Part shown: in pieces, positions 18,856-28,282 of the stretch
Layout of the letters: each line of letters starts with the position of its first letter
Numbering within the stretch: the stretch's first letter is position 1
The notes under the pieces: generated by a model
Database searches by the model: none
What the model saw: the letters and a program-made list of their open reading frames with translations, nothing else
Told to the model about the DNA's origin: nothing
Made by a program: the position numbers and the translations under genes
NCBI RefSeq assembly: GCF_004349065.1
Contig: NZ_SMKZ01000006.1
Location: forward strand, 1-64,000
Direction of reading: 5' to 3'
From: Jiangella asiatica
Lineage (GTDB): Bacteria; Actinomycetota; Actinomycetes; Jiangellales; Jiangellaceae
DNA: 64,000 nucleotides

Positions 18856-20211
18856 CTAGTGCCAGCCGGAGCGGTCGACGCCGCCGGGGACGTCGGCGTC
18901 GGGGTCGTAGGGGGTGCGGGTGAAGCGGAACGACGCGAGGTCCAGGTGGCTGACGGTGCCGTCCGGGCGGCGGATCGCAACCAGGAGCTCGCCGGAGTAG
19001 TAGCCGTCCAGGCCGATCCAGCGGTCGCGGCCGTCGGGGCGGAAGCGGGACGCGCGGCCGGCGCCACTGGCCGGTGCGAGTCGCAGCCACCCGTCGTCCA
19101 TGGCCCGCAGCTCGAACGTCGTCGAACCCCAGTACCAGTGGCCGACCAGCTCGAAGACCGAGGCAGGGACCTTGCCGGCGCGCCACACCGACGGCGGCCG
19201 CGGCTCGGCGCAGACGTAGGCGTCGAGCAGGTCCGTCGCGAACCCTCGGGACAGCCCCGACGTCGCGTTGGTGAGCACGACGACGCCGTCGCCGGTCTGG
19301 ATGTGGACCCGGACCTCGGCGAGGAAGCCGGGCATGGAGCCGCCGTGGCCGACGAAGCGGCGGCCGTCGACGTTCCACAGCTGTACGCCCAGGCCGTGTG
19401 CGCCGGTCCACGGTGCGCCGGGCACGTCGACCACGACCAGCGGGCGGCACATCTCGGCCAGCGTGTCCGCGGCGAGCAGGTCGCCGGTGCGTCCGCCGAG
19501 GAACGCGGCCCACCGCGCCAGGTCGTGCACCGTCGACCAGAGCTGGCCGGCCGGTGCCATCGCACCGCCGTCGTACTCGGGCTCGGCCAGGAGCACGTCG
19601 GCGAACGGGTGCACGGCGAGACCGTGCGCGTGCGGCGCCACGGGGCGCTTCGTCGTGCGGTCCATCCCCAGCGGCTCCAGCAGCTCATCGGCGACGACGT
19701 GCGACCACGAGGCGCCGCGCAGCCGGGTGAGCAGCTCGCCGAGGACGCCGAAACCGAGGTTGGAGTAGTGGAACTGCCGTCCGGCGATGAGGGGGCGACC
19801 GAGGTGGTTGACCAGCGAGCGCCACGGCCCGCCTTCGGTGCGCTCCCACCACGGGCCGTCGGTCTCGGCCTGCACTCCGGCGGCGTGCGACAACAGCTGG
19901 GCGATCGTGACGTCGCCGATCGTGGTTTCCGGGATGTGCCGCTCGACCGGGTCGGCGAGGTCGAGCTTGCCCTCGTCGCGCAGCCGCATGATCGCGACGG
20001 CCACGAACGTCTTGGTGATGGAGCCCATCCGGTACTGGGTGTGCTCGTCGGCGTCGCGCCCGGTCTCCCGCCCGTCGATGGTGCCGCGGGCGGCGGACCA
20101 GACCAGCTCGCCGTCGCGGACGACACCGGCGGCGAGGGACGGTAGGCGGCTGTGGGACTGCTCCTCGGCGAGCCGGCGGGTGAGGTCGGTTGCGGTGGCA
20201 GGCAGGATCAC
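18856..20211 (-). CDS. serine hydrolase, beta-lactamase/penicillin-binding-protein class C fold
   Basis: 451 residues. Catalytic motifs: SITK (SxxK, about residue 64) in YRMGSITKTF, YSN (YxN, about residue 148) in FHYSNLGFGVLG, and HGG (about residue 290) in FVGHGGSMPGF. A C-terminal beta-rich extension of roughly 110 residues follows. Members include esterases, D-aminopeptidases and carboxypeptidases; no signal peptide is seen, so it is likely cytoplasmic. GTG 20211 is the leaderless start (TAGGCT 20223-20218, 6-base spacer). Confidence 0.85.
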   Translation of the reverse strand: MILPATATDLTRRLAEEQSHSRLPSLAAGVVRDGELVWSAARGTIDGRETGRDADEHTQYRMGSITKTFVAVAIMRLRDEGKLDLADPVERHIPETTIGDVTIAQLLSHAAGVQAETDGPWWERTEGGPWRSLVNHLGRPLIAGRQFHYSNLGFGVLGELLTRLRGASWSHVVADELLEPLGMDRTTKRPVAPHAHGLAVHPFADVLLAEPEYDGGAMAPAGQLWSTVHDLARWAAFLGGRTGDLLAADTLAEMCRPLVVVDVPGAPWTGAHGLGVQLWNVDGRRFVGHGGSMPGFLAEVRVHIQTGDGVVVLTNATSGLSRGFATDLLDAYVCAEPRPPSVWRAGKVPASVFELVGHWYWGSTTFELRAMDDGWLRLAPASGAGRASRFRPDGRDRWIGLDGYYSGELLVAIRRPDGTVSHLDLASFRFTRTPYDPDADVPGGVDRSGWH

Positions 20212-20217
20212 GCGCCG

Positions 20218-20223
20218 AGCCTA
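20218..20223 (-). promoter_or_regulatory. -10 box of the serine hydrolase (leaderless)
   Basis: TAGGCT on the minus strand, 6 bases, GTG 20211. Confidence 0.5.
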
Positions 20224-20362
20224 GTGGGGTACCGGCTGATCACGGGCTCCGGCCGGAGATCGCTGCTCACGAACCCGCCGTGCGATCGTCGGCGATGGCC
20301 GCCGGCGCTATTTTGGCGCTGATTCGTCGGCTGTCCGTTGCCGTCTGAGGGTGACGATCGGA

Positions 20363-21805
20363 TCACGCGCTGAGCCTGTGCCCCGGCTCGTACCGGCGGG
20401 TCGGCTGCGTCGCCCTGATCAACTCCCGCAGCGCCCACCTGTCGCCGTCGACGACGCCGAGCGATCTCGCCTGGACCAAGACGTTGCCCAGCGCGGTGGC
20501 CTCGACCGGGCCAGCGACCACCGGGAGCCCGCAGGCGTCGGCGGTGAGCTGGCACAGCAGCTCGTTCTTCGCACCGCCGCCCACCAGGTGGACGGCGTCG
20601 ACCTCACGGCCGGACAGCGCGGCGGCCTCGCGGACGGTGCGCGCGTAGGCGGCGGCCAGGCTGTCCAGGATGCTGCGAACCAGTTCCGGCCGGGTCGCCG
20701 GGACGCGGGCGCCGGCGCGGCGGCAGGCGTCCTCGACCCGGGCCGGCATGTCGCCGGGTGGCAGGAAGATCGGGTCGTCGGTGTCGAAGACGGGACCACC
20801 CGGCGGCACCTCGGCGGCCGCGGCCAGCAGCGACGGCAGGTCGTCGACCCCGTCGGTTCCGGCCCGCCGCCAGGTGGCGATGGACTCGCTGAGCAGCCAC
20901 AGGCCCATGACGTTGCGCAGGTATCTGATGGTGTTGTCGGTTCCACCTTCGTTGGTGAAGTTGGCCGTCCGGCTTGCCTCCGTGAGCACCGGCGCCTCCA
21001 GCTCGACGCCGACCAGCGACCACGTGCCGCAGGAGATGTAGGCGAACCGCCCGTCCGCGGCCGGGACGCCGACGACGGCGGACGCGGTGTCGTGCGAGCC
21101 GACGGCGGTGACGACGGCGGACGCGGGCAGGCCGGTGTCGTCGAGCACCTCCGGCCGCAGCGCGCCGACGACGTCACCGGGCCGGCGCAGCGGCGTGAAC
21201 AGCGAGGTCGGCATTCCCGCAGCGGCGATCAGGTCGCCGGCCCAGTCACCGGCGCGTACGTCGAACAGCCCGGTGGTGGACGCGTTGGTCGCCTCGGTCG
21301 CCAGCGACCCGGTGAGCCAGTACGTCATCAGGTCCGGCAGCAGGGCGAGGTGCGCGGCCCGCGACAGCGCGTCTCCCTCGGCGACGAGCTGGTAGATGGT
21401 GTTGAACGGGAGGAACTGCAGCCCGGTGACGGCGTACAGGTCGCGCTCGCCGACCTTGCGGTGCACCGCGTCGGCGACGCCGTCGGTGCGTGCGTCGCGG
21501 TAGTGGTAGGGGTTGCCCAGGAGCCGGCCGTCGCCGTCGAGCAGTCCGTAGTCGACCGCCCAGGAGTCGATGCCGACGCTGCTCAGCCCGGCGTTGGACC
21601 GGGCGGCCGCCGCCAGCCCGTCGAGGACGTCTCGGTACAGGCGCAGGACGTCCCAGTGCAGCCCGTCGGGGAGCCGCACCGGGACGTTGGGGAACCGGTG
21701 CACCTCGGTGAGCTCGAGCCGCTGCCGGCCGACCCGGGCGAGCATGACCCGGCCGCTGGACGCACCGAGGTCGACGGCTGCGACCGTCGCGACGGGGGAG
21801 CTCAC
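20363..21805 (-). CDS. rhaB: rhamnulokinase
   Basis: FGGY-family kinase that phosphorylates L-rhamnulose at C1. 480 residues: the N-terminal ATPase strand AAVDLGASSGRVMLARV, the substrate segment VGIDSWAVDYGLLD (about residues 80-93), AVGSHDTASAV and the C-terminal HLVGGGAKNELLCQLTAD. Last gene of the rhamnose operon; its ATG overlaps the stop of the upstream isomerase-like gene by 4 bases. Confidence 0.93.
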   Translation of the reverse strand: MSSPVATVAAVDLGASSGRVMLARVGRQRLELTEVHRFPNVPVRLPDGLHWDVLRLYRDVLDGLAAAARSNAGLSSVGIDSWAVDYGLLDGDGRLLGNPYHYRDARTDGVADAVHRKVGERDLYAVTGLQFLPFNTIYQLVAEGDALSRAAHLALLPDLMTYWLTGSLATEATNASTTGLFDVRAGDWAGDLIAAAGMPTSLFTPLRRPGDVVGALRPEVLDDTGLPASAVVTAVGSHDTASAVVGVPAADGRFAYISCGTWSLVGVELEAPVLTEASRTANFTNEGGTDNTIRYLRNVMGLWLLSESIATWRRAGTDGVDDLPSLLAAAAEVPPGGPVFDTDDPIFLPPGDMPARVEDACRRAGARVPATRPELVRSILDSLAAAYARTVREAAALSGREVDAVHLVGGGAKNELLCQLTADACGLPVVAGPVEATALGNVLVQARSLGVVDGDRWALRELIRATQPTRRYEPGHRLSA

Positions 21806-23256
21806 AGGCTCACCTCGGTGAGCTCCAGCCCCAGCACGTCGGCGACGGCGCGCAGCTCACCCACCCGGTGGCCGGTGCCCAGAGCCCAGTGGTGACCGAC
21901 GCCGCTGCCGCTCCAGGTGTCGGTCCACTCGCCGGGATGGCAACCGAAGTCGACCCTCGACGTGGTGTTGCCGATCTGCAGCAGCGGCCCCGCGACCACC
22001 TCACCCTCGGACGCGACGAATCGCAGCGACCCGTCCTCGAGCTGTCCGACCCCGAACGCGGTGACCGGGCCGTGCGCGACGTCGAACTCCACGGACACGC
22101 CCCAGCCGCGCTTGCCGTGGAAGATCCCCAGGCCGCGCAGCAGCGGCCGCCGCGCGCTGATGGCGAGGTGGGCCGGTCCGTCGTGGCCCATCTCGACGAC
22201 GCCGTCGATGAAGTCCAGCGCCTGGATCTCGGTGAACGAACCGCCAGCGCCGAGCCGGTCCATGATCAGCATCGCCAGCGACGTGCGGAGCTCGTACTCG
22301 CCGGCGGCCGGGATGCCGCGCGCGGTCAGCAGGGAGGCGCCGAGGATCATGCCGGCCGCCACCCGCTCGTGCGCGTCGCCGTTGAGGCCCCGGTGGTAGT
22401 AGGCCAGGCTGTCCAGCGAGAAGTCCTCGACCAGCCGGTCCAGCGCGACCGACACCGTCGCGCCCCAGCGGAAGTCCTCGTCGATGACGGACTCGTCGAG
22501 CTCGAAGAGGTCGCGAGCCAGCTCGAGCCGGCCGTCCACCTCGTCGTCGGTGACCTCCTCGACCCGGACCCGCAAATCGTCGATCTCGAGCACCTCGATG
22601 TGCCCGCCGAGCTGGGCCGGCACCAGCGTCAGGTCGGTCGCGACGTCCAGCATGCCGGGGTAGAGGTGCCCGAGCAGGCCGTGCCGCCCGTGCCGGAGCG
22701 CCCCGCGCACCCCGGCGGCGCGCACCCACCGGGCGATGCGCTCCCAGGCCCGCTCGTCCTCGACGTAGCCGGAGACGGAGCGGAACGGGACGCCGCAGCG
22801 GCGGAACGCGTTGGCCATCTCCGGCAGCGGGCAGGCGCCGCAGTAGGCCAGCCACTGGCCGGTGTCGAACGTCGCGTGGTCCATGCGTTCGGTCGGTTGG
22901 AGGTTGAGCAGCAGCACCGGAGCCCCGGACCGCTGCGCCACCGGCACCAGCATCGTCGCCGTCATGTAGGTGGTGAGGAACCCGACGATGAGGTCGCAGC
23001 CGGCCGCCCGCAGCTTCTCCGCCGCGGCCGCGCCCTCCTCCGCGTCGGAGATGAATCCGACGTCGACCACCTCGCAGTCGAGCTGGCCCAGGCGTTCGGA
23101 GACCCTTCGGGCCGAGCGCTGCAGCTGTGGCAGCAGGTCGGGGAACTGTGGCCAGTACGCGCCCAGCCCACCGGCCACCAGGCCGACCTTCGTCGGGCGG
23201 GGGCGTATCCGCTGGAGGCCCGGCGGCGGTGACGTGGACAGCGCTGTCTCGTTCAC
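21802..23256 (-). CDS. L-fucose/L-arabinose isomerase-like protein
   Basis: 484 residues of the L-arabinose/L-fucose isomerase-like superfamily. Seen: KVGLVAGGLGAYWPQFPDL start, the VGFLTTYMTATMLVPVAQRSGAP domain, the ENxE-type region is not obvious, and a C-terminal beta domain with FGCHPGEWTDTWSGSGVGHHWALG that matches the family's metal-binding end. It lies inside the rhamnose operon beside a separate rhamnose isomerase, overlapping rhaB by 4 bases, so it probably isomerises a related sugar or has another role in the pathway. Confidence 0.72.
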   Translation of the reverse strand: MNETALSTSPPPGLQRIRPRPTKVGLVAGGLGAYWPQFPDLLPQLQRSARRVSERLGQLDCEVVDVGFISDAEEGAAAAEKLRAAGCDLIVGFLTTYMTATMLVPVAQRSGAPVLLLNLQPTERMDHATFDTGQWLAYCGACPLPEMANAFRRCGVPFRSVSGYVEDERAWERIARWVRAAGVRGALRHGRHGLLGHLYPGMLDVATDLTLVPAQLGGHIEVLEIDDLRVRVEEVTDDEVDGRLELARDLFELDESVIDEDFRWGATVSVALDRLVEDFSLDSLAYYHRGLNGDAHERVAAGMILGASLLTARGIPAAGEYELRTSLAMLIMDRLGAGGSFTEIQALDFIDGVVEMGHDGPAHLAISARRPLLRGLGIFHGKRGWGVSVEFDVAHGPVTAFGVGQLEDGSLRFVASEGEVVAGPLLQIGNTTSRVDFGCHPGEWTDTWSGSGVGHHWALGTGHRVGELRAVADVLGLELTEVSL

Positions 23257-23294
23257 CTGCGTGGTCCTTTCTCTGGAGGCTGGGCGGGCGCGGC

Positions 23295-25325
23295 CTATCG
23301 CAGGAACGCGGCGGCGACTCCGGCGTCGACGGGGATGTGCAGGCCGGTGGTGTGTGAGAGTTGGCCGGCGGTGAGTGCGTAGACGGCGTTGGCGACGTGT
23401 TCGGGGAGGACTTCGCGCTTGAGCAGGGTCCGCTTGGCGTAGAACGCGCCCAGCTCGTCCTCGGGCACGCCGTAGACGGCGGCCCGCTGGGCGCCCCAGC
23501 CGGAGGCGAAGATCCCCGAACCGCGCACGACCCCGTCTGGGTTGACGCCGTTGACCCGGATGCCGTGCTCGCCCAGCTCGGCCGCGAGCAGCCGGACCTG
23601 GTGCGCCTGGTCGGCCTTGGTGGCACCGTAGGCGACGTTGTTGGGCCCGGCGAACACCCCGTTCTTGCTGGCGATGTAGACGATGTCCCCACCCAGCTGT
23701 TGGTCGATCATGACCCGGGCGGCTTGGCGGGAGACCAGGAACGACCCGCGGGCCATCACGTCGTGTTGCAGGTCCCAGTCCGCGGCGGTGGTCTCCAGCA
23801 GCGGCTTGGAGATGGACAGCCCGGCGTTGTTGACCACCAGGTCCACCCCGCCGAAGGCCAGCACCGCCTGCTCGAACGTGGCGGCGATCTGCTCCTCGCT
23901 GGTAACGTCGACGGTGACCGGCACCGCCACATCCGTGCCGCCGATCTCCGCGGCCACGTCAGCCGCCGCTTCGCCGTTCAGATCGGCGACCACCACGCAG
24001 GCGCCCTCGGCGGCCAGTCGCTGTGCGATCGCCTTGCCGATGCCCGACCCGGCGCCGGTGACCAGAGCGACCCGGGTGGCCAGCGGCTTGGGCTTGGGCA
24101 TTCGGGCCAGTTTGGCCTCCTCCAGAGCCCAGTACTCGATCCGGAACTTCTCACTCTCTTCGATCGGGGCGTAGGTGGAGACGGCCTCGGCGCCGCGCAT
24201 CACGTTGATGGCGTTGATGTAAAACTCCGCGGCCACCCGGGCGGTCTGGGCGTCCTTGCCGTAGGAGAACATCCCCACCCCGGGGATCAGCACGATCGCC
24301 GGGTCCGCGCCGCGCATGGCCGGACTGTCGGGCGTGGCGTGCTGGGCGTAGTAGGCGGCGTAGTCCTCCCGGTAGGCCGCGTGCAGCTCGCGCAGCCGGG
24401 CCACCGTCTCCTCCAGCGGCGCGGTCGCGGGCAGGTCCAGCACCAGCGGCCGGACCTTGGTGCGCAGGAAATGGTCTGGGCACGACGTGCCCAGCGCGGC
24501 CAGCCGGGCCAGCTTGTCCCGGGACAGGAACTCCAGTACGACGTCTGCGTCGGTGAAGTGCCCGACCTGCGGCTTGTCCGTCGAGGCCAGCCCGCGGACC
24601 ACCGGCGCCAGTGCGGCGGCCCGGGCCCGGCGCTGCGGCTCCGGCAGCGGGCCGAATCCGTCGACAAGGGCGCCGAACGGCTCGGCCGACCCGCGCTCGG
24701 CCAGGAACGACTCGGCGGTGCGGATCATCCACAGCGAGTTGGCCTCGCACTCCTCGCTGGTGGCGCCCCACGCGGTGATGCCGTGGCCGCCGAGGACGCA
24801 GCCGATGGCTTCGGGGTGGGCGGCCTTGATCGCGGCAATATCCAGCCCGAGCTGGAACCCGGGCCGCCGCCACGGCACCCAGACGACCTTCTCGCCGAAG
24901 CACTCCTTGGTCAGCGCCTCGCCGTCGGCAGCCGTCGCCAGCGCGATGCCGGAGTCCGGGTGCAGGTGGTCGACGTGGGCGGCGTCGACCAGGCCGTGCA
25001 TGGCGGTGTCGATCGACGGGGCCGCGCCTCCCTTGCCGTGCAGGCAGTAGTCGAACGCGGCGACCATCTCGTCCTCGCGGTCCACGCCCGGGTACACGTC
25101 GACCAGCGCGCGCAGCCGATCCAGCCGCAGCACCGCCAGGCCGCCCTCCGCCAGCGTGCCCAGGTCGCCACCGGAGCCCTTCACCCACAGCAGCTCCACG
25201 TCGGTGCCGGTCACCGGGTCCGTGCCGGTGCCCTTCGCCGACGTGTTCCCACCGGCATAGTTCGTGTTCCGCGGATCCGCGCCAAGACGGTTACTCCGCT
25301 CGATCAGGGCGGCAACAGTGCTCAT
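23295..25325 (-). CDS. rhaD: bifunctional rhamnulose-1-phosphate aldolase/short-chain dehydrogenase
   Basis: 676 residues in two domains. The N-terminal class II aldolase domain (about 1-400; TNYAGGNTSAKGT, DHLHPDSGIALAT, and GGHGITAWG zinc-site segments) splits rhamnulose-1-phosphate into DHAP and L-lactaldehyde. The C-terminal SDR domain (about 425-676; VTGAGSGIGKAIA nucleotide motif, NNAG, YGATK active site) would oxidise the lactaldehyde. This is the RhaEW-type fusion also known as YuxG. ATG overlaps the rhaM stop by 4 bases. Confidence 0.92.
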   Translation of the reverse strand: MSTVAALIERSNRLGADPRNTNYAGGNTSAKGTGTDPVTGTDVELLWVKGSGGDLGTLAEGGLAVLRLDRLRALVDVYPGVDREDEMVAAFDYCLHGKGGAAPSIDTAMHGLVDAAHVDHLHPDSGIALATAADGEALTKECFGEKVVWVPWRRPGFQLGLDIAAIKAAHPEAIGCVLGGHGITAWGATSEECEANSLWMIRTAESFLAERGSAEPFGALVDGFGPLPEPQRRARAAALAPVVRGLASTDKPQVGHFTDADVVLEFLSRDKLARLAALGTSCPDHFLRTKVRPLVLDLPATAPLEETVARLRELHAAYREDYAAYYAQHATPDSPAMRGADPAIVLIPGVGMFSYGKDAQTARVAAEFYINAINVMRGAEAVSTYAPIEESEKFRIEYWALEEAKLARMPKPKPLATRVALVTGAGSGIGKAIAQRLAAEGACVVVADLNGEAAADVAAEIGGTDVAVPVTVDVTSEEQIAATFEQAVLAFGGVDLVVNNAGLSISKPLLETTAADWDLQHDVMARGSFLVSRQAARVMIDQQLGGDIVYIASKNGVFAGPNNVAYGATKADQAHQVRLLAAELGEHGIRVNGVNPDGVVRGSGIFASGWGAQRAAVYGVPEDELGAFYAKRTLLKREVLPEHVANAVYALTAGQLSHTTGLHIPVDAGVAAAFLR

Positions 25326-25678
25326 GGGTCCTTCCCGGGTTCAGGGGTCAGCGCGGCCAGCTGGTCGTCGAGGTTGAACACCTCGTCCAACAGCCGCCAG
25401 GTCTCGTCGGGCCGGCCGCCGTCGGCGAACAGCTCGGCCATCTCCCGCTGCCAGCGGTCGTTCACCTCGGTGGCGGCCATGGCGGCCTGGGCCCGGTCGA
25501 GGTCGTCTGCCTCGACGTACCCGACCAACAGCCCGTCGTCGCCGAGGAAGATGGAGTAGTTGCGCCACTCGGTGTCGCGCAGCGCACGCAGCATGTCCGG
25601 CCAGACAGTCGCGTGCCGGCGGCGGTACTCGTCCAGCCGGTCGGTGCGTACGTGCGCGACGAAGCAGTAGCGCGGCAC
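25322..25678 (-). CDS. rhaM: L-rhamnose mutarotase
   Basis: 118 residues. Interconverts rhamnose anomers ahead of the isomerase. Family motifs: YCFVAHVRTDRLDEYRRRHATVWP near the start and WRNYSIFLGDDGLLVGYVE. GTG 25678 is 2 bases after the rhaI stop; the longer open frame back to 25987 is only shadow of rhaI. The stop overlaps the next ATG. Confidence 0.9.
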   Translation of the reverse strand: MPRYCFVAHVRTDRLDEYRRRHATVWPDMLRALRDTEWRNYSIFLGDDGLLVGYVEADDLDRAQAAMAATEVNDRWQREMAELFADGGRPDETWRLLDEVFNLDDQLAALTPEPGKDP

Positions 25679-25680
25679 GG

Positions 25681-26847
25681 TCAGGCTCCCCAACCGGCCT
25701 GCACGCCGTCGGCCCGGGCGGCGGTGATGGTCTCGAAGTATCCGGAGCGGTGGTAGGCGCCGATCGGGTCGGGGTCGAGGCCGTGGTCCGCGCGCAGTTC
25801 CGCCAGCAGCGGCCGCACGTCGGTGTTGTAGGCGTCCATGAGCGCTGCGTTCGCGCCCAGCACGTCGCCGTCGGCCTGCGCCTTCGCCAGGGTGTCGTCG
25901 TCGACGAGGAGCGCCTTTGCCAGTGCCTCCTGCACGTTCATGACCGAGCGGATGATCGCCGGGATCTTCGGCTCGATGTTGTGGCACTGGTCGAGCATGA
26001 AGGCGATGCGCGCGGCCGGCTCGTGGGCGCCCGCACTGACGATCTCGTGCAGGATGCGGAAGAGCTGGAACGGGTCGGCGGCGCCGACCATGAGGTCGTC
26101 GTCGGCGTAGAAGCGGGAGTTGAAGTCGAACCCACCGAGCTTCGCGGCGCGCAGCAGGAACGCGACGATGAACTCGATGTTCGTGCCGGGGGCGTGGTGG
26201 CCGGTGTCGATGACCACCTGCGCCTTCTCGCCCAGCTCCATGCAGTGGGCGTACGACGTGCCCCAGTCCGGCACGTCGGTGGTGTAGAAGGCGGGCTCGA
26301 ACAGCTTGTACTCCAGCAGCATCCGCTGGCCCTCACCGAGGCGCTGGTACGTCTCGGCCAGCGCCTCGGCGAGCCGGTCCTGCCGGGCCCGGATGCTGTC
26401 CTGGCCGGGGTAGTTGGTGCCGTCGGAGAACCACAGCTTGAGGTCGGCGGAGCCGGTGGCGTCCATGATGTCGACGCATTCGAGCAGGTGGTCGATGGCC
26501 TTGCGGCGGACGGCCGGGTCCGGGTTGGTGACGCTGCCGAGCTTGTAGTCGTCGTCCTGGAAGACGTTGGAGTTGATCGCGCCGATGCGCACACCTTGCT
26601 CCTTGGCGTGCGCGGCCAGCGAGGCGTAGTCGTCGACCTTGTCCCACGGGATGTGCAGCGAGACGGTGGGCGCACCGCCGGTGAGCCGGTTCACCACCGC
26701 CGCGTCGTCGATCTTCTCGTACGGGTCGCGGGGGACCCCTGGCTGACCGAACACCTTGAACCGGGTGCCGGAGTTGGCGTACGCCCACGAAGCCGTCTCC
26801 ACCCCCAAGGCTCGGACTGCCGCTTTCACCGCGTCGTTGGTCCTCAT
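25681..26847 (-). CDS. rhaI: L-rhamnose isomerase (RhaI type)
   Basis: TIM-barrel sugar isomerase of 388 residues converting L-rhamnose to L-rhamnulose. Metal-site segments include LLEYKLFEPAFY, VVIDTGHHAPGTNIEFIVAFL and the GFDFNSRFYADDDLMVG segment. This belongs to the RhaI branch known from Pseudomonas and Gram-positive bacteria, not to E. coli RhaA. ATG 26847 has GGAGG 6 bases upstream; the open frame runs back to 26898. First gene of the operon, divergent from the LacI regulator. Confidence 0.92.
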   Translation of the reverse strand: MRTNDAVKAAVRALGVETASWAYANSGTRFKVFGQPGVPRDPYEKIDDAAVVNRLTGGAPTVSLHIPWDKVDDYASLAAHAKEQGVRIGAINSNVFQDDDYKLGSVTNPDPAVRRKAIDHLLECVDIMDATGSADLKLWFSDGTNYPGQDSIRARQDRLAEALAETYQRLGEGQRMLLEYKLFEPAFYTTDVPDWGTSYAHCMELGEKAQVVIDTGHHAPGTNIEFIVAFLLRAAKLGGFDFNSRFYADDDLMVGAADPFQLFRILHEIVSAGAHEPAARIAFMLDQCHNIEPKIPAIIRSVMNVQEALAKALLVDDDTLAKAQADGDVLGANAALMDAYNTDVRPLLAELRADHGLDPDPIGAYHRSGYFETITAARADGVQAGWGA

Positions 26848-26882
26848 GCGCTGCCTCCAGCCCCGCTCTTCGCCGCCCTGGT

Positions 26883-26919
26883 TGAACCGTTCCATCAAGC
26901 CGTAGGATGAATCGTTTCA
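26883..26919. promoter_or_regulatory. two LacI-type operator palindromes
   Basis: TGAATCGTTTCA at 26908-26919 and the weaker TGAACCGTTCCA at 26883-26894, both with the central CG and TGAA/TTCA half-sites of LacI-family operators. Their centres are 25 bases apart, and both lie between rhaI and the regulator gene. Confidence 0.65.
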
Positions 26920-26994
26920 TATTTTCCTCGCAAGCTACGCTCCCCGGCCCGGCACGTCAAGCGGCGACGGCGCCGCACCGCGCCGTCGAGGCAG

Positions 26995-27000
26995 TAAGCT
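26995..27000 (+). promoter_or_regulatory. -10 box of the LacI regulator (leaderless)
   Basis: TAAGCT, 6 bases, ATG 27007. Confidence 0.5.
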
Positions 27001-27006
27001 GCGACG

Positions 27007-28023
27007 ATGGCAGGATCTCCGAACATCCGCGAGGTCGCGATGCGGGCCGGCGTGTCAGTCGGAACGGTCTCCAACGTGCTCAACCGCCCAGAGCTGGTGG
27101 CGGAGCAGACCCGCGAGCGCGTCAACGCGACCATCGCGGAGCTGGGCTTCGTCCGCAACGACTCCGCGCGGCAGCTGCGGGTGGGTCGCAGCCGCACTCT
27201 CGGACTCGTGGTGCTCGACGTCGCGAACCCGTTCTTCACCGACGTGGCCCGCGGCGTGGAGGACCTGGCCAACCAGGAGGGCCTCGCGGTCATCCTGTGC
27301 AACACCGACGAAGACCCGCGCAAGGAGTCCTCACACCTGGACCTGCTGGCCGAGATGCGCGTCCAGGGCGTGCTGATCAACCCGATCGACGTGTCGGACG
27401 GGCGCATCAAGGCGCTGCGGGAGCGCGGCACGCCGGTCGTCCTGTTCGACCGCATGGGCGACCCGACCGTCGAGTGCTCCGTGGCCGTCGACGACGTGCT
27501 GGGTGGCCGCCTGGCGTTGGAGCACCTGATCGAGAACGGCCACCGCCGGATGCTCTTCGTCGGTGGCCCGTTCACCCTGCGGCAGGTGCAGGAGCGCTAC
27601 GACGGCGCCATGGACGCCATCGAGGCCAGCGGTGCCGACGTCGAGATGGGGGTCATGACGACGCCGGCCCTCAACGTCGTGGGCGGCCGGCTGGCCGGCG
27701 ACCGCATCGCGGCATCCGGGGCGCCGCCGTCCGCGGTGTTCTGTGCCAACGACCTCGTCGCGCTCGGCGTCTTGCAGGCGCTCACGCACGCCGGGCTGCG
27801 GGTGCCGGCGGACGTGGCCATCGTCGGGTACGACGACATCGACTTCGCCGCCGCGGCCGCGGTGCCGCTGACCTCGGTGCGACAGCCACGTCAGCTGCTC
27901 GGCCGGACCGCCGCCGAGCTGCTGCTGGCCGAGACGACCGAGACCGAGCACGCCCACCGACAGGTGGTCTTCGAGCCGGAGCTGATCGTGCGCGATTCGA
28001 GCACCCTCCCTACTCGCACCTGA
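27007..28023 (+). CDS. LacI-family transcriptional regulator of rhamnose genes
   Basis: 338 residues. Helix-turn-helix plus hinge helix at 1-60 (NIREVAMRAGVSVGTVSNVLNRP), then a periplasmic-binding-protein-like sensor domain (LGLVVLDVANPFFTDVARGVED, GYDDIDFAAAAAVPLTSVRQP). Divergent from the rhamnose operon with operator palindromes between, so it most likely represses rhaI-rhaB until a rhamnose-derived inducer binds. Confidence 0.88.
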   Translation: MAGSPNIREVAMRAGVSVGTVSNVLNRPELVAEQTRERVNATIAELGFVRNDSARQLRVGRSRTLGLVVLDVANPFFTDVARGVEDLANQEGLAVILCNTDEDPRKESSHLDLLAEMRVQGVLINPIDVSDGRIKALRERGTPVVLFDRMGDPTVECSVAVDDVLGGRLALEHLIENGHRRMLFVGGPFTLRQVQERYDGAMDAIEASGADVEMGVMTTPALNVVGGRLAGDRIAASGAPPSAVFCANDLVALGVLQALTHAGLRVPADVAIVGYDDIDFAAAAAVPLTSVRQPRQLLGRTAAELLLAETTETEHAHRQVVFEPELIVRDSSTLPTRT

Positions 28024-28282
28024 GAGATCCAGCTGCCCTTCGGCGAGGGACGGTTCGCTCCTACACATGCGGTTGATTCGATCGTGCAGCGTGCCGTCTG
28101 GTGCCCAGCTGACACGTGGGCCGGTAACGGCGCGAGTTGGCGGCGGCTGGTACGCGACCGGCCGCGCCCCGGCTGTTGACGTCCGGGTCGAGGCGCGACA
28201 GCCTGTGCCGTGATGTATGCCCGCCGTTCACAATCGGCCGATATGTTCTGCCCGGTCATGAAGTCTTGTAGGGGGTAGTTCC

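Noticed and set aside
23361-25559. 732-codon plus-strand frame opposite the rhamnose aldolase
   Set aside because: Shadow of the aldolase-dehydrogenase gene; no start signal or domain.
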